Below are positions 54,215 through 63,732 of a stretch of 64,000 nt of DNA, in pieces. The position numbers were made by a program, and so were the translations under genes. The notes beneath the pieces were generated by a model. The model worked only from the letters and a program-made list of their open reading frames with translations, was not told the origin of the DNA and did no database searches. This DNA is from Ruegeria sp. ANG-R (GTDB lineage Bacteria; Pseudomonadota; Alphaproteobacteria; Rhodobacterales; Rhodobacteraceae). The DNA lies in NCBI RefSeq assembly GCF_000813985.1, contig NZ_JWLJ01000006.1, forward strand, positions 62,001-126,000, written 5' to 3'. Position 1 is the first letter of the stretch; each line of letters begins with the position of its first letter.

Positions 54215-55900
54215 CTAGGGCTGAAGCTTCCAAAAACCGACGTATAACCCCCCATTCGGCAATGCACCAGTACGGGGCGTCCCAAATGTATCCCAGACAA
54301 ACCGGACTTTCTGGCCCAAGCTTCCGGAAACCCGATGCTCACCATCACTGTAAATCACCATTCTATCGGAGACGTTATTGCCATCTATGACGACGGGTTT
54401 ATCCGTTTCGACTCGGTACCGCCCTGGGAACGGTAGAGTAATATCTTCGGGCTCACTTCCAAGGATGGTCTCTTGGCCAGCGAGCCATATCGTACCCGAA
54501 TAGTGAATATAGCTTTGCCGAAGGGCTTCGGCATCTTCGGGGAAAAGAAGATGCGGACCATCAGGGACTGTCTCGTCATTCATCGCGACATGCAGCGCCC
54601 AACGATTGGCTAAAAGCAAAGGTGGCCGTTTTGTTTCTATAAGATGTGCCATTACAGGTTGCCCTGCGGCGCGATAGTGTTTGAGACCCATGCTTGACAT
54701 GAAAAACAGGTTCCTCGGAAACGTTGCAACCATGGCGTTGTGGTCGATGTAAGGTACTGGCTCTGGAAACAACCGATGTACCTCCGCCAGTGTAGCACGC
54801 TGAAGCGCCGCGTTTTCCGAAAGCGCTTTCACCGCCTGCCCGGCACCCGTACACAGCATAAGTACTATCAAGGTTCCAAGTACTGGGCCGCGCCCGAGCC
54901 GTGCGGCGCCCATCGCTGTAATGATCATGAGGGGTGGAGTGATGAACGGGAAGAAATACGGGAAGGCATTCCGATAGAATAGGATGGAAAGCAAGCACGG
55001 AAGGGCAAAAGCCAACGCTGCGCAGATCTTTCTGTTATTCTGACCTGCACCTATACCGACGGCGACAAGCGTTATCGCGCCCAAACTTAACAACGCCCAC
55101 AGAAGTGCCTCGCGCGCGCGCGGAAAAAGCCCAGAGTCCAAGAGCGTGGTTTCAAAAGCGCGTTGTGCGTTGTTTGCGGTTTCGTTACTCAAAGAGCTTG
55201 CAATGCCAGACGCGTGCCAGATGTAGATAATCGAGGCGAGACCTACGCCGATCAGGCCCGAAACAAAAATACGCAGAACTTGCCCGCGCTCCGGCCATCG
55301 CCAAAGTAGCACACCCAAAAAAGCGGGCAGGTAGAGAACAGCCTTGACAGTTACCAAGAGTGACGCAGCGATGAGCAGTGCTGTGACCGCGGTCTGTACT
55401 GAACCCATTCGCTTGGTCATCATAATGGCCATGGCTGCCATAAGCCCCGCCGCAGCAATCGGGTCGGCCCGAAAACTCGCGCCATAGACAATAACGAAGC
55501 CTGAGGTCAAAAACGCAAGGACTGCAAGACCCGCAACGTCGCGCCCAGCTACTGTCTTGGAAATACGGTAGATCGATAGACAAGTGATCCCAAGGAACAA
55601 AGTCATAGTCAGTCGGGCGACAAAAACCTGAGCCATTTCCTTACCGGGTATCCAAGCTAACCAGCCAAACGCGTGGACGTAAGCTGTTTGCATCGGTCGG
55701 TCCAGGCGCCCTTCCAGATTCGCATGGATATGGCTCAGGAAAAAGAACTCGTCCCAGTTTACATTGCGAATCCAAGCTGCTGCGACGAGCACAGCAAAAG
55801 CTAGGTAGGCGATATGGCGCTGCACATCTCTATCGCATAACCGCTCTAGAAGACTTTCTCTTCGGTGCATTGGAGCAGCCAAAGATTGCTCAGGCTGCAT
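54215..55900 (-). CDS. GT-C type membrane glycosyltransferase-like protein
   Basis: A 561-aa protein with about 10-11 hydrophobic segments (residues 28-380) and a soluble C-terminal part (about 400-561). The first large loop begins IRNVNWDEFFFLSHIHANLE, where the acidic Asp-Glu pair has the position of the catalytic Asp in GT-C glycosyltransferases that use polyprenyl-phosphate sugars. The C-terminal part ends ALPNGGLYVGFWKLQP. It overlaps the GT2 gene by 11 bp. Together the pair would load a sugar on a lipid carrier and transfer it to a surface glycan. Visibly lower GC than most of the window. Function inferred. Confidence 0.75.
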   Translation of the reverse strand: MQPEQSLAAPMHRRESLLERLCDRDVQRHIAYLAFAVLVAAAWIRNVNWDEFFFLSHIHANLEGRLDRPMQTAYVHAFGWLAWIPGKEMAQVFVARLTMTLFLGITCLSIYRISKTVAGRDVAGLAVLAFLTSGFVIVYGASFRADPIAAAGLMAAMAIMMTKRMGSVQTAVTALLIAASLLVTVKAVLYLPAFLGVLLWRWPERGQVLRIFVSGLIGVGLASIIYIWHASGIASSLSNETANNAQRAFETTLLDSGLFPRAREALLWALLSLGAITLVAVGIGAGQNNRKICAALAFALPCLLSILFYRNAFPYFFPFITPPLMIITAMGAARLGRGPVLGTLIVLMLCTGAGQAVKALSENAALQRATLAEVHRLFPEPVPYIDHNAMVATFPRNLFFMSSMGLKHYRAAGQPVMAHLIETKRPPLLLANRWALHVAMNDETVPDGPHLLFPEDAEALRQSYIHYSGTIWLAGQETILGSEPEDITLPFPGRYRVETDKPVVIDGNNVSDRMVIYSDGEHRVSGSLGQKVRFVWDTFGTPRTGALPNGGLYVGFWKLQP

Positions 55901-56879
55901 TGGATAGTTTTACCGTATCAGCCTTAGTGTTTCCGCTTCTCGATGTTGGCGCGCGCAGAAGTTCCCTGGCGCGGATGTCTTCGAGTAAACTGCGGTTCGC
56001 GGCAATCATGTCGGCCAATACGCCGACAGCGACGAGTACGGTTGCCATGGCCATGAGCGTTGCCGCCAGAACCAAGGATTGAATATGACCTGAACCGCCG
56101 TCCATAGCGTAAAATGTCAGAAACCGGCCAATCACCAATAATGCCGGCAGAGCGAAGATTGCGGCTAGCGTAAAGAAAAACCGGATCGGCGCATAAAGGA
56201 CAAAGACGCGTATGATGGTTGTCGCAGAGCGGATGACATATTCTCGGATGCCCTTGAACAGCCGAGAGGGTCGCGTCACCGTGTTCACGCCAACGGGCAC
56301 GGATGTCATTGGAATGCGTTTTCGTCCCGCCTGGATAACAGTCTCAAGTGTATAAGTATATGTATTGATAACACAAAGCCGCGCGGCGGCGTCACGAGCA
56401 TAGGCCCGAAAGCCCGAAGGTGCATCGGGGATATCTGTTCCGCTGGCTTGCCTCACCACCCAACTTCCCAAATGCTGCAGCGCCTTCTTAATGCGCGAGA
56501 AGGATTCGATCCCGCTGATTGGGCGGGCCCCCACGACGATTTGCGCACGACGTTCAAGGATGGGCGCGATGAGGGCCGGAATGGCTTTTGCGTCATACTG
56601 ATTGTCTGCGTCAGTATTGACGATGATATCCGCGCCAAGCGCAAGCGCTTCTTCGATCCCGGCAGAGAACGCACGCGCGAGTCCCACATTTGAAGGCATA
56701 ACCAAAATATGGTCGGCACCAGCTTCACGCGCCACTTCAATTGTGCGGTCCGTTGACCCATCATCAATTACGAGAATTTCAACAGAAGAAATCCCGGCGA
56801 TTTCTCGCGGGATTTCCGCAATGGCCGAGGAGAGGGTTTCCTCCTCGTTCAGTGCAGGAATCTGCACAATCAGTTTCAT
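55890..56879 (-). CDS. Family 2 glycosyltransferase (DPM1/GtrB-like)
   Basis: A 329-aa protein. The catalytic domain comes first: MKLIVQIPALNEEETLSSAI, ILVIDDGSTDRTIEVAREAG, AFSAGIEEALALGADIIVNT and DADNQYDAKAIPALI (the DxD of the family). Two membrane segments follow at about residues 225-250 and 258-280, as in polyprenyl-phosphate sugar synthases such as GtrB/DPM1. It should make a lipid-linked monosaccharide that the downstream GT-C protein could use. Start at 56879; an open frame to 56990 lacks homology. Lower GC. Confidence 0.85.
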   Translation of the reverse strand: MKLIVQIPALNEEETLSSAIAEIPREIAGISSVEILVIDDGSTDRTIEVAREAGADHILVMPSNVGLARAFSAGIEEALALGADIIVNTDADNQYDAKAIPALIAPILERRAQIVVGARPISGIESFSRIKKALQHLGSWVVRQASGTDIPDAPSGFRAYARDAAARLCVINTYTYTLETVIQAGRKRIPMTSVPVGVNTVTRPSRLFKGIREYVIRSATTIIRVFVLYAPIRFFFTLAAIFALPALLVIGRFLTFYAMDGGSGHIQSLVLAATLMAMATVLVAVGVLADMIAANRSLLEDIRARELLRAPTSRSGNTKADTVKLSNAA

Positions 56880-57071
56880 TGCCCCACTCCGCTTCCACCA
56901 TTTCAACAATGCGACTTTGCCAGTAGTTTCGGGCAAAAGTGTGACTGAGGACGAAAGGTTCTTCGCTTGATCTGATTGTGCTTGGACCAACGCCCTTAGC
57001 TGTTGCTGTCTCCTCGGTCACTTATGGCGGTCGTTTTGGCGCGGTTGAATAGCCAGTTAGCCAATGCAGCG

Positions 57072-57275
57072 CTAAGATCCAAGTTCCGCCTCGAACAGTT
57101 CCGGAACGTCCATCCAGTATTCTTCTTTATAACTGCGACCTCTCAGGAAGCGTGGAATTTGCAACGCATTCCTACCAGTTAGCAATTGCCGGTAAGTTTC
57201 GTTGGAGATGTTAAATGTCGTAGCGGATGTCCTATCATTACTTCTAACCAGTGTTGGCATCGTATCTGATTGCAT
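57072..57275 (-). CDS. Short hypothetical protein or gene remnant, 67 aa
   Basis: A frame from ATG 57275 (with upstream open frame to 57359) to a TAG at 57072, encoding a charged sequence with TTFNISNETYRQLLTGRNAL and IPRFLRGRSYKEEYWMDVPE. The content looks protein-like, more so than a random frame, and could be the C-terminal end of a longer lost gene. I do not recognise a family, and no Shine-Dalgarno is clear. Confidence 0.35.
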   Translation of the reverse strand: MQSDTMPTLVRSNDRTSATTFNISNETYRQLLTGRNALQIPRFLRGRSYKEEYWMDVPELFEAELGS

Positions 57276-57671
57276 AACTTCAAGCACGCTACGGGAATCG
57301 TTTCTACATTGGTAGAAACGCTGCCGGAGATAGCGTCGGCGCCTTGGGTATACGATCAAACCAGAGACGCCACCTTGCTTGACCCATTAAGTGGACGGGG
57401 TAAGAAAAACGTGGTGATCCCGTATACGAAGCCCGCACCACCGGACTTACCGGAGAGATTGGACCTTCATGGCCGGGGCTTCCGGGAAAGTTTGAACAAC
57501 TTGCAGTCGCGTGATCGCTAAAGTTAAGAAAAAATATTTTAAGGTCCCTCGCCCCTTGGCAGATGGTTGCCGTCAAACACGCGACCACGTCTCTGTTGGC
57601 CGGTACGCCGTTGCCTGTCATCCAGGTATCAATCCGGCTTTCCGCATAAAAAATATTCTTCTGAAAGACCG

Positions 57672-57815
57672 ATGAGTAAAACCAACGGAACGCAACAGCC
57701 GGGCATTAGAAAAGAGTGTTTCGATCTGTCCGGAACACAGGCAATTATTCGAAAGCTTGCCAAATCCACCTGTTTTGACGCATATTTGGTTAGTTTTAAT
57801 GGCTTGTATAACTAA
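57672..57815 (+). CDS. Possible small protein of 47 aa
   Basis: ATG at 57672 with GAAAG close before it, ending at a TAA at 57815. The sequence (MSKTNGTQQPGIRKECFDLS, then GTQAIIRKLAKSTCFDAYLV) has no recognisable homology. It may simply be chance; base use is AT-rich like its surroundings. Confidence 0.2.
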   Translation: MSKTNGTQQPGIRKECFDLSGTQAIIRKLAKSTCFDAYLVSFNGLYN

Positions 57816-57903
57816 TCATATTTAGCTTTTTGAGGCGACAGATATCGGGCGAGGGGTATTTTGACACTCCGATAGGTACCTTTTTGGGGAAGGGGACTTG
57901 GGT

Positions 57904-58857
57904 TTGGCCTGGTTGAGATTGCTTATTGTTTTCGTGGTTCTGTCTGCGCTGCCCGTATCGGCCGTCGCATCAATCGGAAAGGTGCTGAGCGTCAAACCGG
58001 GCGCGGATGTTATCCGGGCTGGCAAAAAGATACGGCTGCGGCAAGGGATGGAGGTGGCCTCGGGCGACACCATTTCAACCGACAGGTCAGGTGTGGTTCA
58101 ATTGCTTTTTGTTGACGAGACCAAGATTGCAGTTGGCCCGAACGCGCGGATGATACTGGATGTATCGATGTTGCGCGGAAACCGTAAGGCAAAGAGTTTC
58201 ACCGTGCAGGCACTGGGTGGCAGTTTCCGCTTTATTTCTGGCAAAAGCAGAAAGCGGGCCTATTCGATCAAAACACCGAATGCCACGATGGCCGTTCGGG
58301 GCACGATATTTGACATGTGGATCACATCCGAGAATCAAAGCGCGATGCTGGTGATCGAGGGCACCGTTCAGATGTGCGGGCTAAGAGGGTCGTGCCGATC
58401 TGCAAGCCGCAGATGCAGTCTGTTTGCCACCAGTTCAAATGGTCGGGTGGGACGACCCGCGGATCAGGATCAATATGACAAAGCCCTACAGGGCGGTTTC
58501 CCCTTCATACGATCGCAAAACAATCTGCTACCTCCGTTCCGGGTGACTGCCGAAGGCTGTTCGGGTGCGCAGGCGAAGGCGCCTAAGGTGGAATCCGAAC
58601 AGCCTGAGCGGCGCGCAGCCCAACGTCAGGCAGAACAGAGACAGGCTGAGTCGCCAGCCCGTGAAAGAGGGCGATCTGAATCACCTGGACGGGCCTCGGC
58701 CAGCGCCGAGGGGCGTTCAGGGACCTCAGCGAGTGCCGGAGTCAGTTCCTCCGGTGAAGCCAGCACATCGGTGAGCGCATCCAGTGGAAATCGTGGCGGT
58801 TCGGGCCCCAGGGCGACCGCAACCGCCGGCAATGCCTCAGCGACGGCTGGTTGGTAG
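57904..58857 (+). CDS. FecR-domain secreted protein with Ser/Ala-rich tail
   Basis: About 317 aa with a signal peptide (AWLRLLIVFVVLSALPVSAVA). Residues 25-150 are a FecR domain: KVLSVKPGADVIRAGKKIRL, MEVASGDTISTDRSGVVQLL and NATMAVRGTIFDMWI. A Cys-rich stretch follows (CGLRGSCRSASRRCSLFATS). The final 85 residues are low-complexity Glu/Arg/Ser/Ala/Gly. It starts with TTG: AAGGGG at 57890-57895 is 8 bp before 57904, whereas the TTG at 57898 is too close. FecR domains elsewhere sense surface signals or bind polysaccharide. It is followed by the CHASE2-cyclase after 48 bp. Confidence 0.85.
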   Translation: MAWLRLLIVFVVLSALPVSAVASIGKVLSVKPGADVIRAGKKIRLRQGMEVASGDTISTDRSGVVQLLFVDETKIAVGPNARMILDVSMLRGNRKAKSFTVQALGGSFRFISGKSRKRAYSIKTPNATMAVRGTIFDMWITSENQSAMLVIEGTVQMCGLRGSCRSASRRCSLFATSSNGRVGRPADQDQYDKALQGGFPFIRSQNNLLPPFRVTAEGCSGAQAKAPKVESEQPERRAAQRQAEQRQAESPARERGRSESPGRASASAEGRSGTSASAGVSSSGEASTSVSASSGNRGGSGPRATATAGNASATAGW

Positions 58858-58905
58858 CTACGGACAGCACGCATTTTCATTTTCCCCTTCGCGTGGGAGG
58901 CAGAT

Positions 58906-61140
58906 GTGGTGGGTAAGATCAAAGACAGATTTGGGCGTCGATTGATATTTCGGCTTGTGGGGTTGGGGTTGATCCTGATGGGCTGCTTTATTCGGGTTGT
59001 GGACCCATACCCCCTGCAGATGTCCAGATTGATCTATTTTGATATTCTGCAACGCGTATCTCCACGCGCCTATGATCCCGGGCTGCCGGTCCGTGTGGTG
59101 GACATCGATGAGAGGTCCCTGTCGGAATGGGGGCAATGGCCCTGGCCGCGCACATTGCTGGGACAGATGGTCGAGCGGTTGGGCAATTACGGCGCCGCCG
59201 CAATCGCTTTCGACATGCTGTTTGCCGAACCGGACCGGTATTCTCCGGTTCGATTGTTGCAAGACCCTTCCTTGTCGGGGCTGTTGCAGGTGGATCAGAC
59301 CGCGTCCGGCTTGGACAATGATGTCAGATTCGGAGCTGAGATTGCGAATTGGCCGGTCGTGCTGGGCGTCGCGGCCCGGCAATCAGACAGTGGATCGGCA
59401 ATACTTCCAAAAGCGGGGCTTGTTGAAATTGGTGAAAATCCGGCAGCGGGCCTTGTCAGTGTCGCCCATTGGACGTCTCTGGCCCCACCCTTGGGCGACG
59501 ATGCCGCTGGGATTGGCGGCGTCAACGTTTCCCCTCTGGGCGGGCTGGGCGTGGTGCGGCGGGTCCCGGTGCTGTGGTCCGGTCCAAACGGTGTCTTGCC
59601 GGGCCTCGGGGTCGAAGCTCTGCGGGTTGCAATGGGCGAACCGGTTTATTTCGCCGAAGGGTCGCAGGACGAAGCCGGGATTATGCTCGAGGTCGGTATT
59701 GGCGAATTTCTTCTGCCAACCACCGAGAATGGCGAGATCTGGGTACGATACCGGCGGGACAATCCCGGTCTCTACCTGTCGGCCGATGACGTCATGCGCA
59801 GCGGTGATGATCCTGCGCTTCGGGCAGAAATCGAAGGGCGGATTATCTTGGTCGGCACCTCCGCAGCAGGTCTTTTCGACATGCGTGAAACCGCGTTGGG
59901 TGAATCCGTACCCGGTGTGTCGATCCATGCCCAGATTATCGAACAGATCATTCTGGGTGATGTGCTCAGCAGATCGGATGTGACCGCGGCGCTTGAGTTG
60001 CTGGCGTTTGTGATCCTTGGTGTCGTTGTCACCGTGGTGATGTCCAACTATGGGGCGGTCGCGTCGTTTATTGCAGGTGGCGTGGCGGCAATGGTCGTCA
60101 TCGTCATCAGCTGGCTGGCGTTTCAGAACCATTCGGTTCTGTTTGACGCGACCTTCCCTCTGGCTGGGGGGATGGCCAATTTCGGGTTGCTGGCGGGATA
60201 CCTTTTTGTCTCGACCGAGCGGGAAAAACGGGTGATCCGTCAGACATTCTCACATTATGTGGCGCCCGAGATTCTCGATGAGATGGAGGCGAACGGGCAT
60301 CAACTGAAACTGGGCGGGGAATCTCAGGAGATCACGGTGATGTTTTCTGATATTCGCGGCTTCACACCGTTGTCGGAGGCGGTGTCGGCCACCGATCTGG
60401 TGGCTTTGCTGAACGCGTTGTTTTCCGAGATTGGGGATCAGATTCTGATCGAGCGGGGAACGATCGACAAGTTTATCGGCGATGCGGTCATGGCATTCTG
60501 GAATGCGCCGCTGCCGGTCGAGGATCATCCATGCCGCGCTGCGTTGGCAGCGTTGAAGATGCGCGTTGCGTTGGACGCGTTCAATGCCTCACCCATCATG
60601 CGCGGCCGCCCTCCGATCGCCCTGGCGACCGGATGCGCCACCGGAGCCGCCTGCGTCGGCAATATCGGCTCGCGGCGACGGTTCAATTACACGGTAATTG
60701 GTGATGTTGTGAATGTGGCAGCCAGGATCGAGCAGAATTGCCGACATGTGGATTATGACATTCTGGTTTCGCAATCGGTGCAGCAGGCCACCAGTTCCGA
60801 TCTTGCGCTGCTTGAAGCAGGGTTTGTTGACCTGAAGGGTAAAAGCGAGCCTGAACCGGTTTACGTGCTGGTTGGTGATCGAGATCTGGCGGACGGGGCA
60901 GTGTTCCAGGCGTTGGAGGGTGCCCACATGCGCTTGCTAACCGCCATCCGCGCACGCGCCTCACACTCTGTGGTGTCTGGGCTGTGCAGCGAATGCGCTA
61001 CGCTGGCAGAGGCGGTCGAGCCGGGTCTTACACCGTTCTACCGCGCGTTGCCGGGGCGCACGGCCGATTTCCGATCCGAGGCAGGCATAGGACGCGCGGT
61101 ATTCAGTCATCACAATGGCCAGCGCAAAGCTGCTGAATAG
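58906..61140 (+). CDS. CHASE2-domain adenylate/guanylate cyclase
   Basis: A 744-aa membrane sensor cyclase. Order: cytoplasmic stub and TM1 (residues 12-32), extracytoplasmic CHASE2 sensor (about 35-350), three membrane helices (about 362-380, 384-404, 414-436), and a class III cyclase domain (about 470-640). The cyclase has metal Asp D482 (VMFSDIRGFTPL) and D526 (TIDKFIGDAVMAFW), base-selecting Lys522, and FNYTVIGDVVNVAARIEQ with the transition-state Asn/Arg. So it should be active, more likely making cAMP. GGGAGG is 5 bp before the GTG at 58906. The FecR gene before it is probably cotranscribed. Confidence 0.92.
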   Translation: MVGKIKDRFGRRLIFRLVGLGLILMGCFIRVVDPYPLQMSRLIYFDILQRVSPRAYDPGLPVRVVDIDERSLSEWGQWPWPRTLLGQMVERLGNYGAAAIAFDMLFAEPDRYSPVRLLQDPSLSGLLQVDQTASGLDNDVRFGAEIANWPVVLGVAARQSDSGSAILPKAGLVEIGENPAAGLVSVAHWTSLAPPLGDDAAGIGGVNVSPLGGLGVVRRVPVLWSGPNGVLPGLGVEALRVAMGEPVYFAEGSQDEAGIMLEVGIGEFLLPTTENGEIWVRYRRDNPGLYLSADDVMRSGDDPALRAEIEGRIILVGTSAAGLFDMRETALGESVPGVSIHAQIIEQIILGDVLSRSDVTAALELLAFVILGVVVTVVMSNYGAVASFIAGGVAAMVVIVISWLAFQNHSVLFDATFPLAGGMANFGLLAGYLFVSTEREKRVIRQTFSHYVAPEILDEMEANGHQLKLGGESQEITVMFSDIRGFTPLSEAVSATDLVALLNALFSEIGDQILIERGTIDKFIGDAVMAFWNAPLPVEDHPCRAALAALKMRVALDAFNASPIMRGRPPIALATGCATGAACVGNIGSRRRFNYTVIGDVVNVAARIEQNCRHVDYDILVSQSVQQATSSDLALLEAGFVDLKGKSEPEPVYVLVGDRDLADGAVFQALEGAHMRLLTAIRARASHSVVSGLCSECATLAEAVEPGLTPFYRALPGRTADFRSEAGIGRAVFSHHNGQRKAAE

Positions 61141-61170
61141 AAACACGGCGCCATGACTTTGGACAGAGAA

Positions 61171-61201
61171 CGGGGCGCGGTTGAAAATCAACTGCGCCCC
61201 G
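61171..61201. terminator. Strong hairpin between the cyclase gene and hemC
   Basis: A 14-bp stem with one G-T wobble (61171-61184 with 61188-61201) and AAA loop, 30 bp after the cyclase stop and 174 bp beyond the hemC stop. Very stable but without a T-run on either side. Confidence 0.55.
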
Positions 61202-61375
61202 CCAGAAGGATCAATCTCGCCCCCTCGAATACTATCTAAAATAAAACGGGATAAAACTTTCGATATATTCGAGACTGACCTTCTATCCTCATCGGAATAC
61301 AGACATATTGCACCTTCGCCGTTGCGGCGACAGTGAAGCAGTTCACATTAACTTGAATTATTTAAAATTAGTGGT

Positions 61376-62332
61376 TTAGCGCCAATCGAAGAAACCCGGG
61401 CCTGCTTGTTTCAGCAGGGATTCCGCCATGGATTGGCCCAGTTCGGCCCCATCGCCGAGCGGTCCGGCAGCATCTTCGCTGATCGCCTCGGACCCGTCCG
61501 GGCGCAGGACTTCTCCGCGCAAATGCAACTGGCCGTCGCGAACCTGCGCCAATCCTGCAATCGGTGTTTCGCATGAACCGTCCAGCCCGGCCAACAAGCT
61601 GCGTTCGGCCGCGAGGCGCTGGCCGGTTTCGACATGGTGAATGGCCGTGAGCATTTCGGCGGCACGGCTATCGTCACTGCGCCGCTCAATGCCAATTGTG
61701 CCCTGGGCAATAGCGGGGAGCATGTCTTCGGGCGAAATTGCGGTCGCGGGGACATCCTTCATGTCCAGTCGGCGCAAACCGGCCATGGCGAGAAAGGTAC
61801 AGTCGGCCACGCCGTCGGCCAGCTTCTTTAGGCGGGTTTGAACGTTGCCGCGAAATTCAACCACTTTCAAGTCGGGCCGGCGGTTCAGCAATTGCGCCCG
61901 GCGACGCAACGATGAAGTCCCAACAACTGCGCCCTCTGGCAATTCGTGGATCGAACTCAGGGTCGGCGAGATGAATGCATCGCGGACATCTTCGCGCGGC
62001 AGAAAAGTATCCAGCACCAGCCCTTCGGGCTGTTCCACCGGCATGTCCTTGGTCGAATGCACGGCGATATCGATCCCGCCTTTCAGCATCGCCTCTTCGA
62101 TTTCCTTGGTGAACAGGCCCTTATTGCCGATCTCTTTCAGCGGGCGATCCGCATCGATCATGGCGCGGTTGTCGCCTGTGGTCTTGATCACCACGATTTC
62201 GAACGCATCCTCGGGCAGGTCGAATGCGGCGCCCAGTCTCTGACGGGTTTCATAGGCTTGTGCCAGCGCCAGCGGTGATCCACGGGTGCCGATTTTCAGA
62301 GGCGATGCGGGGGTGGGCAGTGTAAGACTCAT
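61376..62332 (-). CDS. hemC: Hydroxymethylbilane synthase
   Basis: A 318-aa porphobilinogen deaminase that polymerises four porphobilinogen units. Seen: LKIGTRGSPLALAQAYETR, DIAVHSTKDMPVEQPEGLV, VVGTSSLRRRAQLLNRRPDL, the cofactor-attachment Cys in LAGLDGSCETPIAGLAQV (C in the GSCETP motif) and LPAIAQGTIGIERRSDD. Full length, all motifs intact. Divergent from hemE, with 106 bp between starts, so the two heme genes can be controlled together. Confidence 0.97.
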   Translation of the reverse strand: MSLTLPTPASPLKIGTRGSPLALAQAYETRQRLGAAFDLPEDAFEIVVIKTTGDNRAMIDADRPLKEIGNKGLFTKEIEEAMLKGGIDIAVHSTKDMPVEQPEGLVLDTFLPREDVRDAFISPTLSSIHELPEGAVVGTSSLRRRAQLLNRRPDLKVVEFRGNVQTRLKKLADGVADCTFLAMAGLRRLDMKDVPATAISPEDMLPAIAQGTIGIERRSDDSRAAEMLTAIHHVETGQRLAAERSLLAGLDGSCETPIAGLAQVRDGQLHLRGEVLRPDGSEAISEDAAGPLGDGAELGQSMAESLLKQAGPGFFDWR

Positions 62333-62438
62333 GTGCACAGCTTTAGTCGCGTCACATTGCCCTGACAATGGGGGCAGAGCTTGACAAATTGCCACTGAGG
62401 CCCGACCCGTTGCGCAGACCGGAAGATTGGGGGCATGT

Positions 62439-63473
62439 ATGGCCGAGACAAAGAAATTGCTGCGAGCGCTGGCGGGAGAGACACAGGACGTCCCGCCGAT
62501 CTGGATGATGCGTCAGGCCGGACGGTATCTGCCAGAGTATCGGGCGACGCGGGCGCAGGCCGGGGATTTCCTGTCGTTGTGCTACAACCCCGAGCTTGCC
62601 GCCGAGGTCACCCTGCAACCGATCCGCCGCTACGGTTTTGATGCCGCGATCCTGTTTGCCGACATCTTGCTGGTGCCGCAGGCGCTGGGTGCGGAGCTGT
62701 GGTTCGTTACCGGCGAGGGGCCGCGCCTGTCCACGATCACGCAGCAATCGGATTTTGATGCGCTGAAGCCGGTTGAGGATATCCACGAGACGCTGTCGCC
62801 CGTCTATGAGACCGTGCGTATCCTGTCGCGGGAGCTTCCGTCCGAGACGACTCTGATCGGCTTCGCAGGCGCCCCCTGGACCGTGGCGACCTATATGATC
62901 GCCGGGCGGGGAACCCCCGATCAGGGACCAGCCCACGCGCTGCGCGAGGAAAACACCGCGCTGTTCGAGGCGCTGCTGGACCGGATCACTGCTGCGACGA
63001 TCGAATATCTGTCGGCGCAGATCGAGGCTGGCGCCGAGGTCGTCAAAATCTTCGACAGCTGGGCAGGATCGTTGAAGGGCGAGGCGTTTCAGAAATACGC
63101 CGTCGAACCCTGCCGTGTGATCACCAAGGCCATCAAAGCCCGCCATCCGGGCATTCCCGTCATCGGTTTCCCCCGAGAAGCAGGTAACGGATATGTCGGG
63201 TTCGCCAAGGCCACCAGTGTGGATTGTGTCGCGCTGGACAATTCGGTGTCGCCGGAATGGGCGGCAGAAAACGTGCAAACGGATGGGTGTGTGCAGGGCA
63301 ATCTGGCCTCATCCCACATGGTCACGGGTGGGCAGGCACTGGTGGATGAGACACGACGGATTGTCGATGCGTTTTCGAAAGGGCCGCATATCTTCAATCT
63401 GGGGCACGGCATCACGCCAGATGCGGACCCGGAGAATGTTCAACTCATGATCGATACCGTGCGCGGGCGGTAG
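62439..63473 (+). CDS. hemE: Uroporphyrinogen decarboxylase
   Basis: A 344-aa enzyme that decarboxylates uroporphyrinogen III to coproporphyrinogen III. Seen: [20 protein letters not shown] (the N-terminal URO-D signature), [59 protein letters not shown] and [20 protein letters not shown] (C-terminal signature). GGGGG at 62429-62433 lies 5-6 bp before the ATG at 62439. Confidence 0.97.
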   Translation: MAETKKLLRALAGETQDVPPIWMMRQAGRYLPEYRATRAQAGDFLSLCYNPELAAEVTLQPIRRYGFDAAILFADILLVPQALGAELWFVTGEGPRLSTITQQSDFDALKPVEDIHETLSPVYETVRILSRELPSETTLIGFAGAPWTVATYMIAGRGTPDQGPAHALREENTALFEALLDRITAATIEYLSAQIEAGAEVVKIFDSWAGSLKGEAFQKYAVEPCRVITKAIKARHPGIPVIGFPREAGNGYVGFAKATSVDCVALDNSVSPEWAAENVQTDGCVQGNLASSHMVTGGQALVDETRRIVDAFSKGPHIFNLGHGITPDADPENVQLMIDTVRGR

Positions 63474-63480
63474 GCTGGAT

Positions 63481-63546
63481 GAGGGGGCCAGCCCCCTCTT
63501 GGCCTGCGGCCAATTCACCCCCGGAGTATTTTTAGCCAGATGAAGC
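63481..63546. repeat. Rhodobacteraceae-type intergenic repeat after hemE
   Basis: A double hairpin (63481-63487/63492-63498 with CCAG loop, then 63499-63504/63508-63513 with TGC loop) followed by CCCCCGGAGTATTTTTAGCC and AGATGAAG. From memory this tail is a very frequent intergenic sequence in Roseobacter-group genomes. The first hairpin may end hemE transcription. Confidence 0.65.
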
Positions 63547-63732
63547 GGGCGGGAGACCTTTTCCGAAACCTGTCGATTAAGGGGCAACCGTTGGTTTTGG
63601 ACAGCTTCATTTGCGCCAATCGGGATCAACTTTGGGTTTTTAGCGCTACTTAACCGATTAGACACGGGAGACCCGGTTGGGATAGGCTACGACACCATTT
63701 TCAGTTCAAGGATCAGGGCCTGCTTGTTTCCA
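63547..63732. other. Spacer after hemE, nothing recognised
   Basis: 186 bp between the repeat and the end of the frameshifted methyltransferase gene. A frame on the minus strand reaches into hemE but lacks coding sense. Confidence 0.4.

Larger units (their letters stand above)
56880..57903. other. About 1 kb with no confident gene
   Basis: This stretch upstream of the GT2 gene and before the FecR gene is less GC-rich. It holds two weak short frames (listed) and many stop codons elsewhere. It most likely holds gene remnants of an exchanged region. A TTGACA at 57861-57866 has no matching -10 element. No IS ends are identifiable. Confidence 0.5.

Noticed and set aside
57270..57621. Overlapping frames on both strands near 57.4 kb as possible transposase remnants
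   Set aside because: No recognisable transposase motif or IS ends could be found.
57861..57866. TTGACA as a promoter of the FecR gene
   Set aside because: No acceptable -10 element at 16-18 bp spacing.
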